Positions 10,201-18,133 of a stretch of DNA of 50,286 nt are shown in pieces; within the stretch, counting starts at the first letter, position 1, and each line of letters begins with the position of its first letter. This DNA is from Faecalicatena contorta (GTDB lineage Bacteria; Bacillota; Clostridia; Lachnospirales; Lachnospiraceae). The notes below the pieces were generated by a model that worked only from the letters and a program-made list of their open reading frames with translations, was not told the DNA's origin and did not search any database. The position numbers and the translations under genes are program-made. The stretch covers positions 1-50,286 of the forward strand of contig NZ_JAFBIY010000011.1 in the NCBI RefSeq assembly GCF_021531975.1, in the 5' to 3' direction.

Positions 10201-10977
10201 CTGTCTGTAAGTTTCTTCGATCGGTGCCTTGTAATCGCCTTCTCCGAAAGCTACATCTGTAAGCTCTGTAGAGAATGTCGTATGACGGCAGTGATCAGAC
10301 CAGTATGTATCCAGCACACGGATCTCTGTCATAGAAGGATCTCTGTCCTCTTCCCCCTTAAAATACTTCTGAATATGGAGAAAATCCTTGAATGTCATGG
10401 CAAGTCCCAGAGAACTGTATAATTCTTTTAACTTGTCCTCTGCCATATCCTTAAATCCATCAAAAATGATGACATCTTCCGGTTCATCGAATTTTGTAAC
10501 CAAAGTCTCCGGCTTCTCCATACCTGTTTCTCTGGAATCAACCGGGTTGATGCAATGTGCTTTGATTGCTTCAAATTCCTCATCGGAAATCTCGCCGTTT
10601 TCGCCTGTGATCACATATGTAATTGCTGTCTTGATGACCGGCTGCTCGTCTTCTTTAATAAACTGTACACACTGTACAGCAGAATCTGCTCTCTGATCAA
10701 ACTGTCCCGGCAGGAATTCTACTGAAAATACTCTGCTGCCTTCAGTAAGCGGGAATTCCTCATGATACAGCGTATCTACCGGAGGCTCGGAAAAAATGCC
10801 ATTACAAGCCTTCTCAAATATATCATCGGAAATATTTTCCACATCATAGCGGATCAGCACACGTATATCTGCCACGTCTTTGATTCCAAGATAGCTCTTG
10901 ATCTCGTGTTTGAGATCGCCTGCCTGTACGCCAAATCCTTCCTTCTTTTCCACGTACACTCGTCTTACATTACTCAT
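7210..10977 (-). CDS. purL: Phosphoribosylformylglycinamidine synthase, single-chain form
   Basis: This is step four of purine synthesis: formylglycinamide ribotide, glutamine and ATP give the amidine. The 1255-residue chain fuses all functions. There is an N-terminal PurS-like region (VYVEKKEGFGVQAGDLKHEIKSYLG), two AIR-synthase-like halves with HNHPTEIEPFGGAATCLGG and GGRTGRDGCGGATGSSK, and a C-terminal glutaminase with the nucleophile in LGVCNGFQALVKLG and the later His-Glu pair (SHGEG). The start is set by GGAGGAAGAACT before ATG at 10977; a slightly longer frame has no such site. The stop TAG is supplied by repeat copy 2, and there is no separate terminator. No purine riboswitch is seen in the short upstream region. 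Confidence 0.97.
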   Translation of the reverse strand: MSNVRRVYVEKKEGFGVQAGDLKHEIKSYLGIKDVADIRVLIRYDVENISDDIFEKACNGIFSEPPVDTLYHEEFPLTEGSRVFSVEFLPGQFDQRADSAVQCVQFIKEDEQPVIKTAITYVITGENGEISDEEFEAIKAHCINPVDSRETGMEKPETLVTKFDEPEDVIIFDGFKDMAEDKLKELYSSLGLAMTFKDFLHIQKYFKGEEDRDPSMTEIRVLDTYWSDHCRHTTFSTELTDVAFGEGDYKAPIEETYRQYLADHSEIFKGREDKFVCLMDLALMAMRKLKKEGKLQDQEESDEINACSIVVPVEVDGVEEEWLVNFKNETHNHPTEIEPFGGAATCLGGAIRDPLSGRTYVYQAMRVTGAADPTVSVKDTMKGKLPQKKLVREAAHGYSSYGNQIGLATGAVKEIYHPNYVAKRMEIGAVLGAAPRRAVIRETSDPGDIIILLGGRTGRDGCGGATGSSKVHTEESIETCGAEVQKGNPPTERKIQRLFRREEVSKLIKKCNDFGAGGVSVAIGELADGLRVDLDKVPKKYAGLDGTEIAISESQERMAVVVDPKDVDAFMGYAKEENLEATKVAVVTEEPRLVLSWRGKEIVNLSRAFLDTNGAHQETTVAVDIPNRKDSILGREEVADVKEKWMETLKDLNVCSQKGLVEMFDGSIGAGSVFMPHGGKYQMTETQAMVAKLPVLTGDCDTVTMMSYGFDPYLSTWSPYHGAIYAVTESVAKIVAAGGDYSKIRFTFQEYFRRMTEDPHRWSQPFAALLGAYNAQLGFGLPSIGGKDSMSGTFEDIDVPPTLVSFAVDVAREKDIITPELKKAGDKLVWLRLETDEYDVPVYDKVMEQYAKFAEDIHSGKIVAAYALDRHGIAAAVSKMAFGNRMGVKIEQNVDARDLFAPAFGDIIAEVPADKVAELGITYTVIGEVTEEAAIAYKDMKIALSDAEDAWKGTLEKVFPTNSGAEGQDEKIDTGLYDTKDIHICTHKIAQPTVFIPVFPGTNCEYDSARAFERAGAKTIVKVFKNMSAEDILDSVSVFENAISQSQMIMFPGGFSAGDEPDGSAKFFATAFQNAKMKEAVEKLLNERDGLVLGVCNGFQALVKLGLVPNGAITGQTADSPTLTYNTIGRHISKMVYTKVVTNKSPWLQKAELGGVYTNPASHGEGRFVAGKEWLDKLFANGQVATQYCDPEGNITMDEEWNVNGSYCAIEGITSPDGRVLGKMAHSERRARSVAMNIYGEQDLKIFESGVEYFK

Positions 10978-11068
10978 AGTTCTTCCTCCATTAAGAATCA
11001 TTATAAATTGATTGTAACACATTCTATACTATTAATAAAATTAATATATCTTAATCTTATTATAAGTC

Positions 11069-11776
11069 TCACTTATTACTCTTCTTTTTCCCGACCATCC
11101 TGCATAATCGGATGATAAAATATAATCCTGCAAGCATGCACAGGAAAACGATACCGATGCGGATGACCATATCTGCGAAAAATCCTTCCGGAAGCATCCG
11201 GATCATATAATCTGTCTCCGGGTCAAAAAGCCACAGATCATTGGTAAAGAAAATCTCATGGAAAATCGTAAAACACCGCGTAAAGTCAACAGCAAATGCA
11301 ATGCCAAGAAATGCTGTCAATGCCAGAAAAACCACCAGCGCCCGCATATATGCTTTTGAAAGCAAGTTCTTCCAGTCTGCTTTATCCCCAAAAAGTGCAC
11401 CGATCAGCACAGCGGCTACCACAAGCAGCACATTTCGAAGCTTCAGACCATGAAGGAACAGATTACGCACATCCGCCATATGAAGTCTGTCCTGCTCGTT
11501 AAAAAAATCCTGTTCTTTTCCATCCACATCTGTCACTATGGAAAGCTCATCTTCTTCCCCGATCAGATATGCCATCATATAATCAGTCACTTCCATGACA
11601 TCAGACATTTCCATATGCAAATCTTCCGTCACATGATATTTTTCATAGAGTGACTGATAAAAGCTGTAATCTGCATCCCCATATATGGCAATCTGGAAAC
11701 TGGTCAGAAGCGCCGCAAGGATAACGAAGAACATCGCGGCTACCGCAAAAATATTGTGTATTTTTTTTGTAAACAT
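11069..11776 (-). CDS. TIGR01906-like integral membrane protein
   Basis: A 235-residue protein with an N-terminal hydrophobic segment (residues about 8-30), an extracytoplasmic region, and three further helices (around LRNVLLVVAAVLIGALFG, ALVVFLALTAFLGIAFAV and IRIGIVFLCMLAGLYFIIRL). The architecture and the motif ISDVMEVTDYMMAYL-like segment MSDVMEVTDYMMAYL, followed by FFNEQDRLHMADVRNLF, match the TIGR01906 (DUF1461) family, whose function is unknown. It is preceded by GGAGGGAAAGAC and is divergent from the LysR gene. It lies 91 bp upstream of purL, and co-transcription is possible. Confidence 0.75.
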   Translation of the reverse strand: MFTKKIHNIFAVAAMFFVILAALLTSFQIAIYGDADYSFYQSLYEKYHVTEDLHMEMSDVMEVTDYMMAYLIGEEDELSIVTDVDGKEQDFFNEQDRLHMADVRNLFLHGLKLRNVLLVVAAVLIGALFGDKADWKNLLSKAYMRALVVFLALTAFLGIAFAVDFTRCFTIFHEIFFTNDLWLFDPETDYMIRMLPEGFFADMVIRIGIVFLCMLAGLYFIIRLCRMVGKKKSNK

Positions 11777-11904
11777 GTCTTTCCCTCCAAGCTTTCATTC
11801 ATTATATCAAAAAACACGGTCCGGTGTAAACAAGCCAGCACAATTATTGCAGTTTCTATTAACATCATTTATAATTAAATGTATATATATTAGGAGGACT
11901 TATA

Positions 11905-12780
11905 ATGGATATTAATTTCGAATTATATAAAGTGTTTTACTATGTAGCAACTACATTAAGCTTCTCGGAAGCCGCAAATCGTCTGTACATTTCTCAGTCA
12001 GCAGTCAGTCAGTCCATCAAAACGCTGGAAAAAAAGCTGAACCGCATACTCTTTATCCGAAACACGAAAAAGGTAAGCCTGACACCGGAAGGCGAGCTGC
12101 TCCTTCGCCATGTGGAACCTGCCATGAATCTCATTCATCAGGGCGAAATCCGGCTTAATGACAGCGAGGAGAACGGGGGACATCTGCGCATTGGTGCAAG
12201 CGATACCATCTGCCGCTATTTCCTGGTACCATATCTTGAGAAATTTCACAAAAAATACCCCGGGGTGCAGATAAAAGTTACAAACGCAACTTCGATCCAC
12301 AGTGTCGAGCTTCTGGAAAGTGGGCAGGTAGACCTGATTTTCGTAAATTCTCCAAACTTCTATCTGCGGGATGTTTCTTCCGCTCACAGAATCCGTACTT
12401 TCCGGGATGTTTTTATTGCAAATCATTCTTTTGAAGAAATAAAAGATAAATGCATTACTCTGAAGCAATTACTGCAGTATCCGATTCTTATGCTGGATAA
12501 GAAAAGTACGACCAGCGAATTTCTTCATGCATTTTTCCAGAAGCATCAGCTGGATCTTGTGCCGGAAATCGAGCTGAGCAGCAATGACCTTCTGATTGAT
12601 CTGGCAAGTATCGGCCTCGGGATTGCCTGTATTCCAGATTACTGTATCCCGGACAAATCGCGTGGGCTGTTCATTGTAGAGACAAAAGAAAAACTGCCTG
12701 AAAGGGAACTGGTCATCGCTCACAATGACCATATTCCTGCTTCCAAAGCAGTTTCTGAATTTTTAAATTTCTTCTATTAA
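11905..12780 (+). CDS. LysR-family transcriptional regulator
   Basis: A 291-residue LysR-type regulator. An N-terminal winged helix-turn-helix (residues 1-60, with FSEAANRLYISQSAVSQSIKTLE) is followed by the effector-binding domain starting near HLRIGASDTICRYFLVPYL. The ribosome-binding site AGGAGG lies nine bases before the start. It is divergent from the TIGR01906-like membrane protein gene, its most likely nearby target by the usual LysR arrangement, and its end overlaps that of the alanyl-tRNA editing gene by 4 bp on the opposite strand. The effector is unknown. Confidence 0.9.
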   Translation: MDINFELYKVFYYVATTLSFSEAANRLYISQSAVSQSIKTLEKKLNRILFIRNTKKVSLTPEGELLLRHVEPAMNLIHQGEIRLNDSEENGGHLRIGASDTICRYFLVPYLEKFHKKYPGVQIKVTNATSIHSVELLESGQVDLIFVNSPNFYLRDVSSAHRIRTFRDVFIANHSFEEIKDKCITLKQLLQYPILMLDKKSTTSEFLHAFFQKHQLDLVPEIELSSNDLLIDLASIGLGIACIPDYCIPDKSRGLFIVETKEKLPERELVIAHNDHIPASKAVSEFLNFFY

Positions 12781-13919
12781 ACAGCATCCCGGATGGCTGC
12801 TTCTGTGCCCTTAATGGAGCCCTGCACCATCTCCGGCTTTCCGCCGCCACGTCCTGCAAATGCTGCATTCAGCTTCTTACAAAGAGGTCTGACATCTTCG
12901 GTACGGCTGCCGATCACATAGCGGTAGCCATCTGTATCGTTTCCGGCAAACACTGCACATACCTTTGCTCCTCTTTCCAGCAGAAGATTCATAAACTCTC
13001 TCGGCGCATTTCCCTCCAGATGGGCATCGAACACAGTCACAACATCCCCTGTTACATCCACTTCCTTTGCCTGATAAGCAAGAAGCTTCTGCTGCATGGA
13101 AGCCATCTTACCTTTCAACGAAAGATTTTCTTCCTTTACATGCGCAACCGCTTCTGCAACCTCTGATTCTTTCGCACACAGAAGTGCTGAGATTGCTTTT
13201 GTGCTCTCTTCCTTCTGCACGTGATCTGCAAGTGCACGGAATCCTGCCAGCATAAAGATTCTCTCGCCGCCTTTGTAATTTACCATATCCACCAGCTTAA
13301 TATTGCCGATTTCCCCGGTCTTTTTTACGTGCGGCGCGCAGCATGCACATGTATCAACTCCCGGAATATTTACGATACGAACCTGTCCTTCAATCTCAAT
13401 CTTACTCCGGTATTCCATATCTTTTAGTTCTTCTTTCGTCGGATACAGATTCTCAACATCCAGATTCTTATATACCATCCGATTGGCTTCCCATTCAATT
13501 TCTTTTAACTCTTCCTTCGTAATCGGTCCGTCAAAATCCATCGTACAGTAATCTGCTCCAAGATGGAATCCTACATTATTATATCCAAAACGTCCGTGTA
13601 CCAGGCCCGAAATAATATGCTCTCCGGTATGCTGCTGCATACTTTCGAAGCGCTTTTCCCAGTCAATCTGCCCGTGCACGGTATCTCCAACAGCAAGAGG
13701 CGCATCTGTCATATGATAGATCACATCTTGCTTCTCCTGTACGTCTCTTACATATACACCGCCCAGATAACCGGTATCCGCATACTGACCGCCGCCTTCC
13801 GGGAAAAACGCAGTCCTGTCAAGTACCACCTGATAGCCCTCTTTTGCCGGCTCACAGGCAGTAACAACTGCGTCAAATTCCTTCATATGACTGTCTGCAA
13901 AATATAATTTCTCTGTCAT
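12777..13919 (-). CDS. AlaX-type alanyl-tRNA editing protein with DHHA1 domain
   Basis: A free-standing relative of the AlaRS editing domain that hydrolyses mischarged Ser- or Gly-tRNA(Ala). Residues 1-90 form the AlaRS C-terminal-like beta barrel (DRTAFFPEGGGQYADTG). The zinc site is HTGEH near residue 98 plus CCAPH near residue 195. The 380-residue length and the ending FAGRGGGKPEMVQGSIKG show a C-terminal DHHA1 domain, so it is a long (AlaX-L) form. It starts 3 bp after the argS stop, forming an argS-alaX pair dedicated to aminoacylation. Confidence 0.92.
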   Translation of the reverse strand: MTEKLYFADSHMKEFDAVVTACEPAKEGYQVVLDRTAFFPEGGGQYADTGYLGGVYVRDVQEKQDVIYHMTDAPLAVGDTVHGQIDWEKRFESMQQHTGEHIISGLVHGRFGYNNVGFHLGADYCTMDFDGPITKEELKEIEWEANRMVYKNLDVENLYPTKEELKDMEYRSKIEIEGQVRIVNIPGVDTCACCAPHVKKTGEIGNIKLVDMVNYKGGERIFMLAGFRALADHVQKEESTKAISALLCAKESEVAEAVAHVKEENLSLKGKMASMQQKLLAYQAKEVDVTGDVVTVFDAHLEGNAPREFMNLLLERGAKVCAVFAGNDTDGYRYVIGSRTEDVRPLCKKLNAAFAGRGGGKPEMVQGSIKGTEAAIRDAV

Positions 13920-13922
13920 TTC

Positions 13923-15689
13923 CTACATCCTCTCCGGTGCTTCAAATCCGAGTACATCAATACATGACTCCAGCACCTCTTTCGCAAGAACGAGAAGAGC
14001 AATGTAGCTCTTTTTCACTGCCTCATTTTCCTCTGATAGAATCTTGGTCTCATGATAAAAATGATTAAATGCATTTGCAAGATCATAAATATAAGCACAG
14101 ATCTTATGTGGTGCCAGTTCTTCAAATGCTGTTTCCATGACTTCATTATATTTGACAAGCTCCAGCATCAGTGCTTTTTCACTGTTTCCTCTTGCGCCAC
14201 TTAGAGAGAGACCTTCCAGCGAACCGCCCTCAGCCACGTATTTATTTAAGATAGACTTAATACGCACGATTGTATATAAGATGTACGGGCCGGTATTTCC
14301 CTCAAAGGATGTGAATCTGTCTACATCAAATACATAATCCTTGGAAGCCTGATTGGACAGGTCACCGTACTTGATAGCAGAAAGTCCGACGATCTTTGCT
14401 GTTTTCTTTGCCTCATCCGCCTCAACAGTACGGTTGTCCGTAATCTTCTTATACATCTCATCTTCGATTTCAGCAATGAGATTTTCCAGACGCATAACTC
14501 CGCCTTCTCTGGTTTTAAATGGCTTTCCATCTTTGCCGTTCATCGTACCGAAGCCAAGGAATTTAAGCGCTGTATTCTCTGAAACGATGCCCGTTTTCTT
14601 TGCTGCGCGGAATACCTGCACAAAATGCAGTTCCTGGCGCTTATCTACAACATAAACCACACGGTCCGGATGATAGTCTTCCTCACGCTGCACCAAAGTT
14701 GCAAGATCTGTTGTTCCATATAAGGAAGCGCCATCTGATTTCTGGATCATACACGGCGGGATTTCTTTTGTATCCGTTTCTTCCTTTACATCAATCACAA
14801 GCGCGCCATCATCAATATGCGCATATCCCTCTTTTTTCAGGCGTTCGATCATATCCGGAATATAAGCCTGTGCATCTGATTCTCCCTTCCACAAGTCAAA
14901 GCTCACATTTAAATTCGCATAATTCTTTTTTAAGTCTGTCACTGATACATGCATAATGTGATTCCATATAGCAGTGTAGCCTCTGTGTCCGTTCTGCAAA
15001 AGGTATGTTGCATGGAGTGCTTCCTCACGGTATGCTTCGTCCTCTTTTGCCTTTCCACTTGCCGTCGGATAGATTTCCTCCAGCTCTCCAATCGTAAACG
15101 GTGCTTCTTCCGGGTAATCACCGGAAAATGCATCATCAAAATAAGGGAGCTCCGGCCTGCGCGCTCTAAGCTCTGTAATGATAAGGCCCATCTGATAACC
15201 CCAGTCACCAAGATGAATATCTCCAAGCACCTTGTGCCCCATCTTTCTTGAAATACGCTTTATGCTCTCTCCAATGATGGCTGAACGAAGATGTCCCACA
15301 TGCAAAGGCTTCGCTACATTTGGTCCGCCATAATCTACCAATATCGTCTGCGGCTTTTCTGCCATCTCAATTCCAAGATTTTCATCTTCCTGCATCTCAT
15401 TCAGATAAGAAGCAACTGCTTCTTCATTTATCTTCAGATTAATAAACCCAGGATTTACTGCCTGTACTTCCCCAATATATTTACTGCCTGCCAGCTTCTC
15501 TACAACATCATTCGCGATCATGATCGGAGCTTTTTTATACGCTTTTGCTCCTGCCATAGCTCCATTACACTGATATTCACACAAGTCCGGACGGTTTGAT
15601 AATGTCACACGTGCCAGACTCTTATCGTACCCTGCACTTTCAAATGCTTCTTCCAGCTCACCAGCAATGAAATCGATCAATTTCTTCAT
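13923..15689 (-). CDS. argS: Arginyl-tRNA synthetase
   Basis: A class I synthetase that charges tRNA(Arg). The start MKKLIDFIAGELEEAF, preceded by GAAAGGAC, is preferred over an upstream ATG in the same frame at 15710. The N-terminal Add-1 domain is followed by the HIGH-type motif PNVAKPLHVGHLRSAIIGE near residue 120, a degenerate KMSKS region (GKDGKPFKTREGGVMRLENL), and the DALR anticodon-binding domain ending ESCIDVLGFEAPERM. Length 588 is normal. No T-box leader is visible in the 140-bp upstream gap. The editing gene follows after 3 bp. Confidence 0.96.
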   Translation of the reverse strand: MKKLIDFIAGELEEAFESAGYDKSLARVTLSNRPDLCEYQCNGAMAGAKAYKKAPIMIANDVVEKLAGSKYIGEVQAVNPGFINLKINEEAVASYLNEMQEDENLGIEMAEKPQTILVDYGGPNVAKPLHVGHLRSAIIGESIKRISRKMGHKVLGDIHLGDWGYQMGLIITELRARRPELPYFDDAFSGDYPEEAPFTIGELEEIYPTASGKAKEDEAYREEALHATYLLQNGHRGYTAIWNHIMHVSVTDLKKNYANLNVSFDLWKGESDAQAYIPDMIERLKKEGYAHIDDGALVIDVKEETDTKEIPPCMIQKSDGASLYGTTDLATLVQREEDYHPDRVVYVVDKRQELHFVQVFRAAKKTGIVSENTALKFLGFGTMNGKDGKPFKTREGGVMRLENLIAEIEDEMYKKITDNRTVEADEAKKTAKIVGLSAIKYGDLSNQASKDYVFDVDRFTSFEGNTGPYILYTIVRIKSILNKYVAEGGSLEGLSLSGARGNSEKALMLELVKYNEVMETAFEELAPHKICAYIYDLANAFNHFYHETKILSEENEAVKKSYIALLVLAKEVLESCIDVLGFEAPERM

Positions 15690-15779
15690 ATTCGTCGTCC
15701 TTTCGTACATAATACCCTTAATACCTAATGTATTTTATCACAAGACATTCTTATCAACAACCAATTATTAAAACTCTTA

Positions 15780-15808
15780 TTGCAAAAAATAGAAAAATAT
15801 GCTATTAT
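15780..15808 (+). promoter_or_regulatory. Promoter of the flavin reductase-rubredoxin gene
   Basis: TTGCAA (15780-15785), a 17-bp spacer, and TATTAT (15803-15808), with the ribosome-binding site GGAGG about 28 bp further on. Confidence 0.65.
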
Positions 15809-15849
15809 ATCAGTAACAATTACTATTATTAAATATGGAGGTATCATAA

Positions 15850-16500
15850 ATGAACAAAAACATTTTACGCAATTTATCTTATGGAGTTTACGTAATATCT
15901 ACACTCGACGGAGACAGACCGACCGGATGTATCGCTAACAGCGCAATGCAGATCACATCTTCACCAGCTACGATTGCAGTAAGTATGAATCACGACAACT
16001 ACACTAATTCCTGTATTGAAAAGAGTGGCTTCTTTGCTGTATCCATCCTCTCCGAAAAGTCTGACCCGTCACTCATCGGGCAATTCGGATTCCAGTCCGG
16101 AAAAGATATCGATAAATTTGCATCCGTAGACCACCAGATCAAAGAAGGCGTAGCAGTTGTAAATGACTCCTGCGGTTATATCGTATGCAAAGTGATTGAC
16201 AAAATGGAAACATCTACCCACACTGTTTTCCTTGGCGAAGCAATCGATGGAGATGTCTTTGACAGCACACCGGCTATGACTTATGCTTACTATCACAACG
16301 TAATCAAAGGAAAGAGCCCGAAAAATGCGCCTACTTACCTCCCGGAAGAAACCGAAGAATCTGCACCGGCAGCTAAGGAAAAATGGGTATGCAGCATCTG
16401 CAAATATGTTTATGAAGGCGAGACACCTTTCGAAGAACTTCCGGATTCCTTCGTATGCCCGGTATGTAAACAGAGCAAAGACAAATTCGAAAAACAATAA
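15850..16500 (+). CDS. Flavin reductase domain fused to rubredoxin
   Basis: A 216-residue two-domain redox protein. Residues 1-155 are an FMN-binding flavin reductase domain ([27 protein letters not shown]). Residues about 177-214 are a rubredoxin with its iron ligands in [12 protein letters not shown] and [14 protein letters not shown], joined by an acidic, alanine-rich linker. Such fusions (high-molecular-weight rubredoxin in Moorella) pass electrons from NAD(P)H to flavodiiron proteins that reduce oxygen or NO. No flavodiiron gene is in the window. It lies 14 bp before the endonuclease IV gene, which suggests a joint role under oxidative stress. Confidence 0.92.
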   Translation: MNKNILRNLSYGVYVISTLDGDRPTGCIANSAMQITSSPATIAVSMNHDNYTNSCIEKSGFFAVSILSEKSDPSLIGQFGFQSGKDIDKFASVDHQIKEGVAVVNDSCGYIVCKVIDKMETSTHTVFLGEAIDGDVFDSTPAMTYAYYHNVIKGKSPKNAPTYLPEETEESAPAAKEKWVCSICKYVYEGETPFEELPDSFVCPVCKQSKDKFEKQ

Positions 16501-16514
16501 TCAGGAGAAAAAAC

Positions 16515-17378
16515 ATGTTAAAAATTGGCTCACACGTGAGTATGAGCGGAAAAGATATGCTTCTTGGCTCTGCCAAAGAAGCATATTCTTACGGAGCGAA
16601 TACATTTATGTTCTACACCGGTGCTCCGCAGAATACCAAAAGAAAAGACATCAGTGAATTAAACATCGAGCCGGCATGGGCATATATGAAAGAACATGGT
16701 ATTGACGACATTATCGTACATGCACCATATATCATTAACCTCGGCAACACTGTAAAGCCCGAGACATTTGAAATTGCCGTAAACTTCCTGAGACTTGAAG
16801 CAGAACGGACACAGGCCTGCAAAAGCCATATACTCATTCTGCATCCAGGCGCACATGTTGGTGCCGGAGTCGATGCCGGAATCAACCAGATTATCAAAGG
16901 ACTGAATGAAGTGCTGACAAAAGACATGGATCTGTGCATTGCTCTGGAAACCATGGCCGGGAAAGGAAGTGAAATTGGTCGCTCCTTCGAAGAACTTGCA
17001 CGCATCTACGACGGTGTCATCTTAAATGATAAGCTGCGCGTCTGCTTCGATACATGCCATACTCATGACAGCGGTTACGATATCATACATGACTTCGACA
17101 AAGTCATCGACGATTTCGACCGCCTTCTGGGAAAAGACCAGATAGCCGTCTTCCATATCAACGACAGTAAAAACACATGCGGTGCACAAAAAGATCGACA
17201 CGCCAATATCGGAAAAGGCGAAATCGGATTCGATGCACTCTCCTATATCGTACATCATCCAGACTTCCGGAATATACCAAAAATACTCGAGACACCGTAT
17301 ATTCCATCTGAAGAAAATCCGAAAAAGACATTGCCACCATATAAAAAAGAGATAGAAATGCTTCAATTTGGGACGTAG
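16515..17378 (+). CDS. nfo: Endonuclease IV (AP endonuclease)
   Basis: This enzyme cleaves the backbone 5' to abasic sites in base excision repair. The 287-residue TIM-barrel protein shows the zinc-ligand motifs [37 protein letters not shown] and [26 protein letters not shown]. The ribosome-binding site AGGAG lies nine bases upstream. The stop codon TAG (17376-17378) falls inside a perfect 43-bp palindrome, so the last residues FGT are encoded by the palindrome itself. It is the second gene of a two-gene operon with the flavin reductase-rubredoxin. Confidence 0.96.
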   Translation: MLKIGSHVSMSGKDMLLGSAKEAYSYGANTFMFYTGAPQNTKRKDISELNIEPAWAYMKEHGIDDIIVHAPYIINLGNTVKPETFEIAVNFLRLEAERTQACKSHILILHPGAHVGAGVDAGINQIIKGLNEVLTKDMDLCIALETMAGKGSEIGRSFEELARIYDGVILNDKLRVCFDTCHTHDSGYDIIHDFDKVIDDFDRLLGKDQIAVFHINDSKNTCGAQKDRHANIGKGEIGFDALSYIVHHPDFRNIPKILETPYIPSEENPKKTLPPYKKEIEMLQFGT

Positions 17379-17407
17379 ACTTTTTAAAAAAGTCTACGTC
17401 CCAAATT
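17365..17407. terminator. Perfect palindromic terminator overlapping the nfo stop
   Basis: Two 21-bp arms with a one-base centre; the left arm begins AATTTGGGACGTAGACTTTT. It ends the nfo transcript and contains the nfo stop codon. The GGGACG core is shared with the gdhA terminator palindrome. Confidence 0.85.
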
Positions 17408-17440
17408 GCAAAATGTGGTGTACCCAAATGAACATTCCCC

Positions 17441-17485
17441 TTGACAAACCCCCGCCCATGTATTATTGTACTATATGTATAATAC
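17441..17485 (+). promoter_or_regulatory. Promoter and likely operator of the GntR gene
   Basis: TTGACA at 17441-17446, a 17-bp spacer and TATTGT at 17464-17469. Overlapping the -10 and start site is a dyad GTATTAT (17460-17466) and ATAATAC (17479-17485) with a 12-bp centre, placed as expected for autorepression by the YtrA-type regulator that follows. Confidence 0.6.
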
Positions 17486-17516
17486 AATTATGATTGTAAA
17501 GAAAGAAGGTGTTTCC

Positions 17517-17885
17517 ATGCCCTGGGATTTGGATAATAACCGTCCTATCTACCTGCAGCTTATGGAAAGGATCCAGCAGGATATTATCACCGGTGTATAT
17601 AGACCGGGTGAAAAACTGCCATCTGTAAGAGATCTTGCTCTGGATGCCGCCGTTAATCCGAATACAATGCAAAAGGCTCTTTCTGAATTAGAACGAAGTG
17701 GTCTGGTATATGCGCAACGCACAAGTGGCCGCTTTATTACGGATAATGCGGATTTACTCAGACAGCTCAAGAAGAAAATGGCTTCCGCATATGTAACTGA
17801 CTTTCTTGAGAAAATGACACAGCTTGGATTTTCAACTGAAGAAATTCCTGATTTGATTCAATCCATGAATAAGGAGGAGACATAA
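17517..17885 (+). CDS. GntR-family regulator, YtrA type
   Basis: A 122-residue protein starting MPWDLDNNRPIYLQLMERI, with the start set by AGAAGG. The N-terminal winged helix (GVYRPGEKLPSVRDLALDAAVNPNTMQKALSELERSGLV in sense) is typical of GntR. The short C-terminal part of about 50 residues defines the YtrA subgroup, which usually represses an adjacent ABC transporter. No transporter follows here; the next gene is a 62-residue membrane protein separated by 1 bp. A dyad at 17460-17485 is the probable autoregulatory site. Confidence 0.88.
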   Translation: MPWDLDNNRPIYLQLMERIQQDIITGVYRPGEKLPSVRDLALDAAVNPNTMQKALSELERSGLVYAQRTSGRFITDNADLLRQLKKKMASAYVTDFLEKMTQLGFSTEEIPDLIQSMNKEET

Positions 17886-17886
17886 T

Positions 17887-18075
17887 ATGACCCCGATTTT
17901 ATTTGGACTTTTCGTTGCACCTTCTTATTCTACATATATGAATAGTTCCAGTTTCAGTTATTCTGTATATTTACTAGATTCGCTGAAACTATCAACTACT
18001 ATCGCGTTCATCACAGCCATTATATTGTACATCGTTACTTACTATATTCTGAACAAAAAAACGAATCTGGAATAA
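17887..18075 (+). CDS. Small membrane protein following the GntR gene
   Basis: A 62-residue protein starting MTPILFGLFVAPSYSTYM, with AAGGAGG six bases upstream of ATG. A hydrophobic segment at about residues 36-54 (TTIAFITAIILYIVTYYIL) is a likely transmembrane helix, and the N-terminus is also apolar. It is the only gene transcribed with the YtrA-type regulator and may be a remnant of a lost transporter module or a small membrane peptide in its own right. I do not recognise a family. Confidence 0.6.
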   Translation: MTPILFGLFVAPSYSTYMNSSSFSYSVYLLDSLKLSTTIAFITAIILYIVTYYILNKKTNLE

Positions 18076-18076
18076 G

Positions 18077-18126
18077 CGAAAAAGAGCAATTGATCCATCA
18101 AACTCCGGACCAATCGCTCTTTTTCA
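18077..18126. terminator. Bidirectional terminator
   Basis: GAAAAAGAGC and GCTCTTTTTC flank a partly paired core (AATTGATCC with GGACCAATC). It serves both the 62-residue gene and the convergent helicase gene. Confidence 0.8.
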
Positions 18127-18133
18127 TTCACTT

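Noticed and set aside
15690-15849. T-box leader upstream of argS
   Set aside because: The gap to the divergent gene is about 140-160 bp and holds the other gene's promoter; no T-box sequence or terminator is seen.
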